NCBI RefSeq assembly: GCF_002554705.1
Contig: NZ_PDEP01000002.1
Coordinates: 124,001-188,000 of the forward strand
Length of the DNA: 64,000 nucleotides
Direction: 5' to 3'
Source of the DNA: Longimonas halophila
GTDB lineage: Bacteria > Bacteroidota > Rhodothermia > Rhodothermales > Salinibacteraceae
The notes below the pieces were generated by a model, which saw only the letters and a program-made list of their open reading frames with translations, had not been told where the DNA came from and did no database searches. Positions 46,438 through 55,183 of this stretch are shown here, one piece after another. How positions within the stretch are numbered: the first letter of the stretch is position 1; each line of letters opens with the position of its first letter. The position numbers and the translations under genes were made by a program.

Positions 46438-46876
46438 AGAGGATCGTTTCGTTGAAGCTTTCTGCACATCCGCCCCACTTGTGGGGCACAAGACGCATTT
46501 CTTTCCATCCAGCGCGCGCTTACCAATAGCAGTATGTAGCCGCATCGCCTGCTCGATAGGGGCCAATACCAATTCGGATGTACGTCGATAACCGGCAGTG
46601 GTACCCACCAGCAGTGTAACGCTTGCGGCGTATCTGGGTCGTATGCTGTGCACGATGCCCGCAATTGTGATGCGAGTAGCCATCAGCCCGAGCCGCGCCT
46701 ACATATCTGCATGCCCACTGTGAATTGTGCGTATCTGCATGCCCATAGCGTAATACGCTTGTAACTACGAAAACAGGTTTACCATCGCAAGGTACCGATT
46801 ATAGATCTTGGTAGCAACAGGTTGTAGCCCCAATGCCGGGTTGATCCTAAACACAGTTTTGTTCTTAATCAGGTGG
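46438..46876. other. Intergenic region upstream of the HTTM operon
   Basis: About 440 bases without a credible gene. The only structure seen is a direct repeat at 46704-46745, annotated separately. Confidence 0.4.
46704..46745 (+). promoter_or_regulatory. Direct repeat TATCTGCATGCCCA x2, possible regulator site
   Basis: The 14-mer occurs at 46704-46717 and 46732-46745, 28 bases apart start to start (near three helical turns). It lies about 130 bases ahead of the first gene of the membrane operon. Spacing and position would suit a dimeric regulator. There is no direct evidence of function. Confidence 0.4.
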
Positions 46877-47485
46877 ATGGCCATGGCAACCGACTTTTCC
46901 CAAGCTGCCCCTGAACCACGACGACCTGCACACGACGCACCAGACTCATCGTCGGAGGCCAAGGCGTCTGCTTTGCTCCGCATGTTCTGGTCACCACAGT
47001 CGGTGCGGCGGCTCGTGCTGGGCGTAATGGTCGTGCTGGTACTTCAGTATGCGCTTGTTGGCATTGTAGGTGTCGTGCTGCGCGAGCCCTGGCCTACGCT
47101 GGTGCTCCCGGCGTTTCAGAACGTATGGGATGGCGATGACGAGCTGGCAGTACCCCGCGCCCGTCTTATCGCTATTAGCAGCGATAGTACGTCGTTTGAG
47201 GTCCCTGTTGATGCGGTGTGGAGTGCCGTTCCCACTTCGCAGCAGGCTGGCTTTCTACGCGAGCAGTGCCGCCCACAGACGCTCAGCGGCACGCCACGCA
47301 CCGAGCGCTGCACGCTGCCCGAAGCCCGGGCGTGGATGCGCACCCAGCTGCAGGACCGCTATCCGCTGCATCAGATTGAGCGCCTCGATGTGGTGTGGGA
47401 GGAGGTCTTTTTCAATGTGAACGAGCGGACGACCGCCCAGGCTCCGCGTGCCCAGCCCACCGACACGCTGCGTGTGCCCCTGTAG
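46877..47485 (+). CDS. Single-pass membrane protein of unknown function (HTTM operon gene 1)
   Basis: From ATG 46877 the protein has 202 residues: a hydrophilic N-terminus, one membrane helix (RRLVLGVMVVLVLQYALVGIVGVV) and an exported domain. REPWPTLVLPAFQNVWDG...AVPRARLIAIS resembles GEFWPFSIYPMFSQGG...AVVRTV of the third gene in the operon, so the two may be distant paralogues. Two Cys (EQC, RC) could pair. I do not recognise the family. The HTTM gene follows after 55 bases. Confidence 0.65.
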   Translation: MAMATDFSQAAPEPRRPAHDAPDSSSEAKASALLRMFWSPQSVRRLVLGVMVVLVLQYALVGIVGVVLREPWPTLVLPAFQNVWDGDDELAVPRARLIAISSDSTSFEVPVDAVWSAVPTSQQAGFLREQCRPQTLSGTPRTERCTLPEARAWMRTQLQDRYPLHQIERLDVVWEEVFFNVNERTTAQAPRAQPTDTLRVPL

Positions 47486-47540
47486 CTCTCAGAGCCTCCT
47501 TCTGGTGTCATCACTGCCCCACGGCCATCTTCACTTTTCC

Positions 47541-48671
47541 ATGCGTGCTGCTCTCGACCGCTGGCTCTTCGACACCTTCACGGCCTCGCCCGAGGGGCTG
47601 GGTCTGTACCGCATTCTATATGCCAGCTTCGTGTTATTTGCCTTCACACCCGGACACGCTGAACTGCTCGACTTTTCGTTCGTCGGCGCGCTCCCCAATG
47701 CGTTCTTCTTGCCTCCTCCGGGTCCCCTGATGCTACTGCCCGGCCCGCCGCCCTCCTGGCTGCTCGACGCCTTGCACCTATTGCTCACAGGCAGCTTGGT
47801 CGCGCTTCTTGTAGGCTACCGCACGCGCTGGGCCTCTTGGGCCGTGTTTGGACTCCTGCTCACCGGCTATGGATTTGCATTCTCAGTCGGCAAGATTAAC
47901 CATGTGATGCTGTTTGTGCTACTTCCGCTGGTGATGTCGCTCACCAACTGGGGCGCGGCCTACTCAATGGATGCACAGGCCCAGCGCACGCCCCGTGCTG
48001 TGCAAACCTGGCCCCTGGCGCTGCTCGCTCTGCTCATAGGCTTTGCGATGTTCACCGCGGGGTTCTCTAAATTAATCGGCGGCTGGCTCGACCCCACCAC
48101 CCAGGCCACGCAAGGCCACTTTGTTAAGCAGTTCTTTGCCCGCGGACGCCAGGACTTCCTGGCCCCATGGCTGCTTCAGGTCGATTCCGTCGTGTTTTGG
48201 GAGCTGCTCGATTGGGGGACCGTGTTGTTTGAAATGGGCTTTCTGGTAGCGGTCGTCCGAAAACAAACCATGCGGCTGTTTCTCGCCGCAGCCATTGGCT
48301 TCCACCTCGGCACGCTCCTGATGCTCAACATTGCATTTGTGTTCAACTATATCGTGTACGCGGCCTTTATAAGTTGGGGTCCTCTGGCCAAACGCCTGCA
48401 AGACGGGCTTGCCCACCTGCCCAATGGGGCCGCCGCGCCCCGTCTCATCCTGCTCGTAGGAGCCGTTGGCACGCTCGGCCTCTGGGCGTACGGCTCGCCG
48501 CTCCTGTGGGGCTCTCTTTCTGCTGGCCTCGTCTCCGATCTAACCTGGATTGAGGTAGGCTGTGCTGCTGTAGCCGTGGCTGTCGTGCTGGCCGAGGGGG
48601 GGCGCTACCTCCGGAATGTGTTGCATCGGACCCATCGCCAGCAGCACCCTACGATGAAACGCAGTGGTTGA
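47541..48671 (+). CDS. HTTM-domain polytopic membrane protein (vitamin-K-dependent gamma-carboxylase-like)
   Basis: From ATG 47541 the protein has 376 residues and about nine membrane segments. LDRWLFDTFTASPEGLGLYRILYASFVLFAF is the typical HTTM opening, and WPLALLALLIGFAMFTAGFSKLIGGWLD the later 'KL..GW' block. HTTM is homologous to the membrane part of vitamin-K-dependent gamma-glutamyl carboxylases. Bacterial members are mostly uncharacterised. A Glu-carboxylase activity is not implied here, since the C-terminal lumenal domain is absent. It is the second gene of a four-gene operon. Confidence 0.78.
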   Translation: MRAALDRWLFDTFTASPEGLGLYRILYASFVLFAFTPGHAELLDFSFVGALPNAFFLPPPGPLMLLPGPPPSWLLDALHLLLTGSLVALLVGYRTRWASWAVFGLLLTGYGFAFSVGKINHVMLFVLLPLVMSLTNWGAAYSMDAQAQRTPRAVQTWPLALLALLIGFAMFTAGFSKLIGGWLDPTTQATQGHFVKQFFARGRQDFLAPWLLQVDSVVFWELLDWGTVLFEMGFLVAVVRKQTMRLFLAAAIGFHLGTLLMLNIAFVFNYIVYAAFISWGPLAKRLQDGLAHLPNGAAAPRLILLVGAVGTLGLWAYGSPLLWGSLSAGLVSDLTWIEVGCAAVAVAVVLAEGGRYLRNVLHRTHRQQHPTMKRSG

Positions 48672-48791
48672 AGGGCCTGGGGAAAGCAGCAGAATGCCGA
48701 AACCTCCCCTTAGCCATGTGCTCTAACCTCATGCATCCGGTTCTATTTGGATGCGCAGACCTTCGCATTTTTATAACTGTGTTGCCCCTCT

Positions 48792-49298
48792 ATGTCTGCT
48801 TCTTCTGCACGCAAACGCGCGCGTCGCACGCTGCTGGGCACGCTGCTGGTGTATGGTCTGCTGGTGGCTACGCACCTGGGCGAGTTCTGGCCGTTTAGCA
48901 TCTATCCCATGTTCTCGCAGGGAGGCAACGACTGGTCGCGCGCCGTTGTGCGCACGGTGCCCGACACGCTCAGCCCCGACTGGCAGACGGCCACCGAAGC
49001 CGAACAGCTCCCCGGTACGGGCTTTCCGCTTACCAAGCACGGCATTGACCCCATCGACCTGTCGAATTATGTGTCGAAGACAGAGACGTGGACGCCCGCC
49101 CGCACCAACGGGCTTCGCACGATGTTCGGGGCCGAGGCCGAGCAGCACACGTTTTTGGTGATGCGTGTGAACGGCGCCATAACCCAGCAAGACTCCGTTG
49201 TCGTGGAGTACGTCCCCTACGCACTGGTTCGCAACGACGATGTGGCGCTCAACCCCTCGCTTCCGCGCCCAACTGACGGTACGACCACTCTCCCATGA
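48792..49298 (+). CDS. Single-pass membrane protein of unknown function (HTTM operon gene 3)
   Basis: The 168-residue protein has one N-terminal membrane helix (TLLGTLLVYGLLVATHLGEFW) and an exported domain. The motif HLGEFWPFSIYPMFSQGGNDW directly after the helix is distinctive and recurs in weaker form in gene 1 (REPWPTLVLPAFQNVW). Genes 1 and 3 alternate with the two HTTM-type genes, suggesting two duplicated pairs. I do not recognise the family; the role is unknown. Confidence 0.7.
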   Translation: MSASSARKRARRTLLGTLLVYGLLVATHLGEFWPFSIYPMFSQGGNDWSRAVVRTVPDTLSPDWQTATEAEQLPGTGFPLTKHGIDPIDLSNYVSKTETWTPARTNGLRTMFGAEAEQHTFLVMRVNGAITQQDSVVVEYVPYALVRNDDVALNPSLPRPTDGTTTLP

Positions 49299-49363
49299 CG
49301 CTTGAGTAGACGCCTTCTCTAACGAGGACTGATCCGCATCCCCCTGTTTGTATTTGACTTGCC

Positions 49364-50350
49364 ATGAACACGCTCCGCTCGTATCTAACGTTCGACTCTG
49401 CCGGATCGTGGAACCTGTGGCACAACCTGTTCGGGTTCGACGAGCAGGAAACGGCAGGCGATATTGTCTTTTTCTGGCTTTTTGAGCTGTTTATTGTAGG
49501 AAGCACCATGTCCTGGGCCTGGTATTGGGCGCAGTACATTCCACGCATTAGCGACATTGTGCTGCCGCTGGGCATCGCCAACTACCTCGATGTGTCGTTC
49601 ATGTTTAACGGCACACTGCCATATGTCAACGCGGCGCTTATTTCGGGACTGGCTGTGCTGGGACTGCTGCGCGTGCATCGCTATGCGTACATGGCAGCGT
49701 TTCTGCTACTGCATCTTCAGTTTGCATCTCGCTACGTGCTCGGCGAGATTCCGCACAGCTCCAATGTGCTTGGCATGGCCGTGCTGGGCTTTGCCCTGGC
49801 GCTGATTGTCTTTCAGCGGGCCGCCCACCGGCGCAGGTTTGTGATCGGATACAACTACTTCTTTATCGGACTCGGCTACACGCTGGCGGGGTTCTGCAAG
49901 CTTATTGGCACCGGTATCTTCTGGTCGGATGGCCGCCACCTGTGGATGTGGATCCACGAGAAGGGCATCGATGCGTTTGCCAAGTTCGGGGTGCTGGAGT
50001 TCAACTGGCTGCAGGAGGCCGCGCTAAGCAGCTTCTCGGTGGCTACGCTCTTTCTTACGATTGGGCTGCTCTCGGAACTGGCTGCTGTGCTCATGTGGTG
50101 GCGCCCCTTGCGCACGCCGGTGGTCCTGGCTGTACTTGGGCTGCACGTTGGCATCTATCTGGTGATGGGAATCATGTTTAGCATCACGTTTGCCATTCTC
50201 GTTCTGCTTGCGCTGCCGTGGGCACGGTGGATCGACGCGGCCCTTCCGGATGCGTGGGCCCAGCGCATCCGCGAACGCGCCCATGCCGCTGCTCCTGCCA
50301 ATGCGCGTGCAAGCCGTGCGCCTCAGGATGCCGGTGCCGAGCGCGCCTGA
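49364..50350 (+). CDS. HTTM-like polytopic membrane protein (HTTM operon gene 4)
   Basis: The 328-residue protein has about eight membrane segments. SAGSWNLWHNLFGFDEQE opens it, and NYFFIGLGYTLAGFCKLIGTGIFWSDGRHLWMW resembles the KLIGG block of the HTTM protein at 47541. The tail is Ala/Arg-rich. Its 3' end overlaps the convergent GT2 gene by 28 bases (50323-50350), so the two genes' terminal codons are mutually constrained. Function unknown. Confidence 0.72.
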   Translation: MNTLRSYLTFDSAGSWNLWHNLFGFDEQETAGDIVFFWLFELFIVGSTMSWAWYWAQYIPRISDIVLPLGIANYLDVSFMFNGTLPYVNAALISGLAVLGLLRVHRYAYMAAFLLLHLQFASRYVLGEIPHSSNVLGMAVLGFALALIVFQRAAHRRRFVIGYNYFFIGLGYTLAGFCKLIGTGIFWSDGRHLWMWIHEKGIDAFAKFGVLEFNWLQEAALSSFSVATLFLTIGLLSELAAVLMWWRPLRTPVVLAVLGLHVGIYLVMGIMFSITFAILVLLALPWARWIDAALPDAWAQRIRERAHAAAPANARASRAPQDAGAERA

Positions 50351-51144
50351 AACAGGTCGTACTTGAACGACACGCGCAGGTACTGCTCAAAGGCCTCTTG
50401 CATGGCAGGCGTAAGCTGAAACCGCGGATGGCCAAACATATCGCCTTTTACGTAGTGGTGCCAGGCGTACAGCAGCAGATCTTTGGGCGTGTTGCGCATG
50501 CGGCGAATGAAGTGATCCTTCTCCCACAGGTTGTCGCCATGAAAGTAGCGCAGGTACAGGTAGCTTTCTTCGCGCGGAAGAATGTGGTAGCGCTGCTCGC
50601 GCCAGTCGTTCACGTAGTCGGTGTCGCTGGTGCGGCGCAGATTGGGGTAGCGGATATCCGCATCGCGCCGATGCATAATGGTGGGCGGTACGCCATTCGG
50701 CAGCACACCAATGAACGGATGGTCGAAGAAGTCGGTGCTATCCACATGCATGAGCGTAGCCTGTAGCGTGCAGGCGTCGTACCCGTCGTTGAGCGCCGCC
50801 GCCTGGTGGGCCAGCCGGTCTGGATGCGACCAGTCATCGTCGTCCCACTGCGGCACCACATAATCACCGCTGGCCAGATCCAGGGCCTGGTTGCGCAGCG
50901 AGCCAATCCACATATCGGGCGTGCGCTCCACATATTCATAGACCACATCGCCCTCATCCCACTCAGCCACCAGGTCGTCAATCGGGTGCTCCAGGCCATT
51001 ATCGAGCACCACCAGTTCCTTGTTCGGATACGTTTGCGCCCGGTAGCAATGCAGCGCGCGCTGCACGAGCGTGGGGCGATCTGCCGTTACCAGCAGACAG
51101 CTTACAAGTGGGTGGGCGGTAGAGGATGCATCAGGCACAGCCAT
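50323..51144 (-). CDS. Glycosyltransferase family 2 protein
   Basis: From the Met at 51144 the protein has 273 residues. The GT-A fold is clear: PLVSCLLVTADRPTLVQRALHCYRAQTYPNKELVVLDNG, SLRNQALDLASGDYVVPQWDDDDW (metal-binding DDDD) and YLRYFHGDNLWEKDHF. GT2 enzymes transfer sugars from nucleotide donors to glycans or lipids at the inner membrane. It is convergent with, and overlaps by 28 bases, the HTTM-like gene. Confidence 0.9.
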   Translation of the reverse strand: MAVPDASSTAHPLVSCLLVTADRPTLVQRALHCYRAQTYPNKELVVLDNGLEHPIDDLVAEWDEGDVVYEYVERTPDMWIGSLRNQALDLASGDYVVPQWDDDDWSHPDRLAHQAAALNDGYDACTLQATLMHVDSTDFFDHPFIGVLPNGVPPTIMHRRDADIRYPNLRRTSDTDYVNDWREQRYHILPREESYLYLRYFHGDNLWEKDHFIRRMRNTPKDLLLYAWHHYVKGDMFGHPRFQLTPAMQEAFEQYLRVSFKYDLFQARSAPAS

Positions 51145-51375
51145 GAGCACAAGGTACGCGTTAGACGAAAAAGCAGACAGCACGTACCGTGTTATATGGA
51201 TGCCATAGCGCCCGGATTCCCCGTCAATCGGACTCGCACTACCGCTTTACCACCTCGATATTCACCGTATGTCCACAAGGCATAGGCCGCCTGTTCACGG
51301 CCCGCATTTCTATTTACCGCCATGTCAACTATCATACGTATTCGCGTTTCGTTTACTGATTGATGCCTGTTCCCT

Positions 51376-51849
51376 ATGGCTCGCACGTACGACCAAATCG
51401 AAGTGGGCGACTCCTACTCCATTCAGCGGTTTATTTCGGCGGAGGATGTCGACACGTTTGCCGACATTACCGGAGACGATAACCCGGTGCATGTAGACCC
51501 TGACTATGCCAAAGAGCACTCGCGCTTCAGCAAGCCGGTGGTGCATGGGGTGTTTTTGCTTGGGCTTATCTCAAAAGTGCTGGGACGTGACTTTCCGGGC
51601 CACGGGAGCATTGCTGTCGGCATCTCATGCCGGTTTCTGCGCCCGGTGCCTGTTGGGTCGGAGGTTACCGTTGAGATCCAGGTAGCCAGCAAGAACGAGG
51701 AGCGCCAGCACGTCAAGGTGCGCACCTACATCTACCTGGATGGCAAGATGGCGCTCGGTGGCGAGGGCACCGTCATTCCGCCCTCCCCCGAAGACGTGGC
51801 CTGGGCCGAGGCGCACGAAAATGAACCTCACGAAGATGAGACCACGTAG
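51376..51849 (+). CDS. MaoC-like (R)-specific enoyl-CoA hydratase
   Basis: The 157-residue single hot-dog-domain protein carries the hydratase-2 motif ITGDDNPVHVD, with catalytic Asp34 and His39, and FSKPVVHGVFLLGLISKVLG. The family hydrates trans-2-enoyl-CoA to (R)-3-hydroxyacyl-CoA and, as PhaJ, feeds beta-oxidation intermediates into PHA synthesis. A PHA-system protein at 20 kb hints at such metabolism, but no synthase is in the window. The C-terminus is acidic (EAHENEPHEDETT). Confidence 0.9.
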   Translation: MARTYDQIEVGDSYSIQRFISAEDVDTFADITGDDNPVHVDPDYAKEHSRFSKPVVHGVFLLGLISKVLGRDFPGHGSIAVGISCRFLRPVPVGSEVTVEIQVASKNEERQHVKVRTYIYLDGKMALGGEGTVIPPSPEDVAWAEAHENEPHEDETT

Positions 51850-51929
51850 TGGCTGGTCGGACGCAGGGGCATCCTCCATTCCATCGCACCGCACAGGGGC
51901 TCTGCCCAGTTCTTCTATCCGTTTGCATC

Positions 51930-53453
51930 CTACCGCGGTAGCTTAAGCATCTGCCCGGCTTCGATCGTCTCGTCAACGCCGACCTGATTCATGATGGCCA
52001 GGTCTTCGAGCGTCATGCTATCGGGCAGCGTGGACGAATCCACAAACGACCGGAACGGACCGCTCCGATCGGCTTCTTGCTGATAGAGACGCGTAGGCTG
52101 CCGGTTCAGCTTATCGGGTTGCGTGAGCGGAGCAAACCCTTCGATGGTGCGCACAAAAGCCGCGCGATAGGTGTCGTACTGGGCGCCGCTGGTCAGCGCC
52201 TGAAACATGAGGGGCGTGCCCTCATGCTCGAAAAAGTACGCCAGCACGCGCACCGTACTGCCATTCTGCTGCTGCCCCTCGACCAACGCACGCTGTGCCG
52301 TAACGCCGTTGAAGCGGCGCGTATCTTGCGAGACGACGGTAAGTCCCTGCTGGCTCACGAACGACTGCACCGCCGCTTCCGGCGTGTCTTCCTCCGCAAA
52401 CGTGAGACCAATAAGCGCGTCCTCGTTGGGACTCACCATCACTACCTGCTGCGTCTGGTTGACCACCTGATACGACGTGGGCACCGGAAACTGAAAGCGC
52501 AGTTCAGGATGGTAGAACGTGTTGTTTTCGGTGAAGCCCTGTCGCGGGTCATTCCCGACCACGATGCCGTTGATGGCGCTTCGGTAGGCCGGTTCGTTGC
52601 GCTCTGTCATCGACGCACGGCTGCGCCACTCCTCCGCCATCTGGCGCACACGCACCTCGCGGTTTCCGGGATCAGGGTGCGACGACTGCCATGCAGGCAG
52701 CGCTTGCCCGCTCTGGTCGCGCTGTCGCTTCAACGCTGTAAAGAAGGCCGCCCCCTCGCTTGCTTCATATCCAGCCAGAGCCGAATACTCGACGCCCAGC
52801 GCATCGGACTCACGCTCGTGGTCGCGGCTGTAGCTGAGCGAGATGAGCTGTGCTGCAGTGCCGCCCAGGTTTAGAATCTGACTTCCTGCTTCGCCACCCA
52901 ACACCGACTGCCCCACCACGGCTCCGCCCAGGAGCCCAATTTGGGTGAGCTGCTGCCGGGCGGCACGCTGCGAGGCATGGCGCGCGGCTACATGCCCGAT
53001 TTCGTGGCCCAGCACCATAGCCAACTGCGCCTCGTTGTTGAGATGCGCCAGGAGCCCGCGCGATACGTAGATGTACCCAGCTGGCAGCGCAAACGCATTC
53101 ACGATGGGACTGTCGAGCACGCGAAAGGTGAACTCGGTATCCCGAAACTGCTGTGGCGTGTCGGAGCGGCGCATGTGGCTCTCGGCCAGCACCCGGCGCG
53201 CGACCTCATCCACATAGGCGCTTACCTCTTCGTCATCGTAAACGCCGTATTGCTGCTGGATCTGCTGGTCGGCCTCGCGGCCCAGCTCAATCTCTTCCTC
53301 CCAGCTATATCCCAGCGCGCGGGTATTGCCCGTTACGGGGTTCATACCGCGCGTGCATCCACTGGCAATAAACACCAGCGCAAGCGCAAGGACCGGCATC
53401 CACGAATACAGACGTGCAGGATGCCTGCCCAACAAGCGTACAGAAAACGACAT
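51930..53453 (-). CDS. M48-family metalloprotease, lipoprotein (BepA/LoiP-like)
   Basis: The 507-residue precursor has a lipobox (FIASGC, Cys33). The zinc site is HEIGH (His150, Glu151, His154), and the third ligand Glu lies in YSRDHERESDALGVEYSALAGYE. A C-terminal domain follows (TFYHPELRFQFPVPTSYQV...), ending with a LysM-like segment (IMNQVGVDETIEAGQMLKLP). Periplasmic M48 lipoproteins handle misfolded outer-membrane proteins. The gene lies 48 bases behind recF on the same strand, though a functional link is unlikely. Confidence 0.92.
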   Translation of the reverse strand: MSFSVRLLGRHPARLYSWMPVLALALVFIASGCTRGMNPVTGNTRALGYSWEEEIELGREADQQIQQQYGVYDDEEVSAYVDEVARRVLAESHMRRSDTPQQFRDTEFTFRVLDSPIVNAFALPAGYIYVSRGLLAHLNNEAQLAMVLGHEIGHVAARHASQRAARQQLTQIGLLGGAVVGQSVLGGEAGSQILNLGGTAAQLISLSYSRDHERESDALGVEYSALAGYEASEGAAFFTALKRQRDQSGQALPAWQSSHPDPGNREVRVRQMAEEWRSRASMTERNEPAYRSAINGIVVGNDPRQGFTENNTFYHPELRFQFPVPTSYQVVNQTQQVVMVSPNEDALIGLTFAEEDTPEAAVQSFVSQQGLTVVSQDTRRFNGVTAQRALVEGQQQNGSTVRVLAYFFEHEGTPLMFQALTSGAQYDTYRAAFVRTIEGFAPLTQPDKLNRQPTRLYQQEADRSGPFRSFVDSSTLPDSMTLEDLAIMNQVGVDETIEAGQMLKLPR

Positions 53454-53501
53454 AAGACACAGGGGTTAGTACAAAAAGTGCAAAACGGAGCGAACAGCGC
53501 G

Positions 53502-54683
53502 CTATGCTGAAACGTCGGCGTGTGCAGGTGCAATGCGAACGCGGGCCGCGTCGTTCTTCGTATCCACCTGAAAAAGGCGGTGGTTCGCTTCGTCGAATGG
53601 CACCGTGGCAGCAAATGGCGCCGACCGCGTGGCCGTGATGAAGCTCTGCCCGATGTCGTTGGACTGCAAGAGCTGCATGAACACGTTGGTGCGCTCGGTG
53701 TCGAGTTTGCCGAAGGCGTCGTCGAGCAGCAGCAACGGGTGGCGCTCCAGCGTATCGCTCAGGTAGAAGTACTGGGCCAACTTCAGCGCCATCGCAAAGG
53801 TGCGGTGTTGCCCCTGCGAGGCATAGCGCCGCACCTCCAGGTCGTTCAGGCGGAAGACGAGTTCGTCGCGCTGCGGCCCGACGAGGGTGGTGCCGCGCTT
53901 GTACTCATGATCTTGCTTCTCAGCGAGCCGGGCGCGAAAGGCATCGGCAATAGCCTCGGCGTTGCCCTCTTCATCAGTCGACACATCGGCCAACGTATCA
54001 TACGTAATGGTGGGCTCCTCGGCCACTGCCTCAATGCGCTCGTAGGCGTCTTGCAGGTAGTCGGTAAACGTGTGCAAGAACGTCTGGCGGCGCGCCACCA
54101 CCTGGCTGCCCAACTGCACAAGCTTCTGCGTCCATGGCGCCAGCAGAGCCTCGGGCGGTGGCGCGGGCTTTTTGCGGTACTGCCGCAGCAGTTCGTTGCG
54201 CTGCTTGCGCGCGCGGCGGTACTTCATGAGCGTGTTCATGTACGCCGGATGCGCCTGACTCAAGATGTTGTTCAGGAACCGGCGGCGCTCGTCGGGGCCC
54301 TCGGCGGTGAGGGCGTGATCCTCGGGCGAGAACACGACCACCGGAAGCTGCCCCACAATGTCGGCCAGGCGGTCCAGCGGCGCATCATTTACAAACACCT
54401 GCTTGCCCTCGTGCGGCACGTACACCAGCTTCGCCGTCATCGGGCGGCTGCGTACGCCGCTGAACGTGCCTTCCAACTCAAAGTACGGCGCCTCTTGCCG
54501 CACTGCGTACGTGTCGTTCGAGGCCACAAAGCTTTTGGTGAGGCACAGGTAGTGGATGGCCTCCAGCGTGTTGGTTTTGCCCACACCGTTCGCCCCCACC
54601 AGCACGTTCACCTTGGGCGCAAATGCGACTTCGGTGTGCTTGTGGGCACGAAAGGAACGAATACGGAGCGAGTCGAGCGTCAT
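53502..54683 (-). CDS. recF: DNA replication and repair protein RecF
   Basis: From the Met at 54683 (MTLDSLRIRSFRAHKHTEV) the protein has 393 residues. The Walker A GANGVGKT is at residues 30-37. QGQHRTFAMALKLAQ is the ABC signature region, and PLLLLDDAFGKLD is the Walker B/D-loop, which together with YVPHEGKQVFVNDAPLDRL identify RecF. It loads RecA at gaps with RecO and RecR. recF often lies beside dnaA/dnaN at oriC. Here those genes are absent, but a DnaA-box cluster lies 45 kb away. Confidence 0.96.
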   Translation of the reverse strand: MTLDSLRIRSFRAHKHTEVAFAPKVNVLVGANGVGKTNTLEAIHYLCLTKSFVASNDTYAVRQEAPYFELEGTFSGVRSRPMTAKLVYVPHEGKQVFVNDAPLDRLADIVGQLPVVVFSPEDHALTAEGPDERRRFLNNILSQAHPAYMNTLMKYRRARKQRNELLRQYRKKPAPPPEALLAPWTQKLVQLGSQVVARRQTFLHTFTDYLQDAYERIEAVAEEPTITYDTLADVSTDEEGNAEAIADAFRARLAEKQDHEYKRGTTLVGPQRDELVFRLNDLEVRRYASQGQHRTFAMALKLAQYFYLSDTLERHPLLLLDDAFGKLDTERTNVFMQLLQSNDIGQSFITATRSAPFAATVPFDEANHRLFQVDTKNDAARVRIAPAHADVSA

Positions 54684-54973
54684 GGGCGGACGAGAGCCGT
54701 GCAAGAAAACGAGACGTCTTAAACGACGCACGCAGCGTCCGGTTTTCGAGGAGATGCGGACGGCACGTCTTTCCTACACCATGGCAGGTTGCATCACTCA
54801 ACTGGATTTTCAAGTGCCACTTTTGTACGTTTTCGTGCAATGTGTTCTCTTGAGGCGGCACTTCGCATCCACCAGCGAAGGCGCAATCCTACGCATTGCC
54901 CGATACTACGCTCTCCGGCCCGACGCAATCTCACCACCACGCCCACAACGAATGGGCGACGCATGGGGCGGCG

Positions 54974-55132
54974 TCAACTCCCGTCACTTTTTTCTTCATC
55001 GTCCTCTTTCTTGAGGGTGTCATCATCATCGTCATTATCTGGACCATTGGGATCCCTGTGCCCACCGTTGCCTCCTCCGTCCGCATATACGCATCCTCCC
55101 AGCGTGGTTGCTTTGTTATTCCAGATATCCAT
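54974..55132 (-). CDS. Small acidic 52-residue protein, divergent from the CHAT gene
   Basis: An ATG at 55132 (CAT on the plus strand) opens a frame to TGA at 54974. It begins MDIWNNKATTLGGCVYADGG and continues GNGGHRDPNGP, DNDDDDD, TLKKEDDEEKSDGS. A GAGGG sequence lies about 7 bases before the ATG, an unusually good ribosome site for this genome. The product is Gly-rich, then strongly acidic, with one Cys. No family is recognised. It shares a 51-base divergent start region with the TPR-CHAT protein, so it may be a partner or substrate of it. It could also be a chance frame. Confidence 0.5.
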   Translation of the reverse strand: MDIWNNKATTLGGCVYADGGGNGGHRDPNGPDNDDDDDTLKKEDDEEKSDGS

Positions 55133-55183
55133 GATAACCCTCAAGGCATGAAATAATTGCTTTTTCTAATGTATGTATTATCA

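Noticed and set aside
54896-55156. 86-codon plus frame upstream of the CHAT gene
   Set aside because: Start and composition are unconvincing; its hydrophobic stretch arises from the complement of the acidic codons of the small minus-strand frame.
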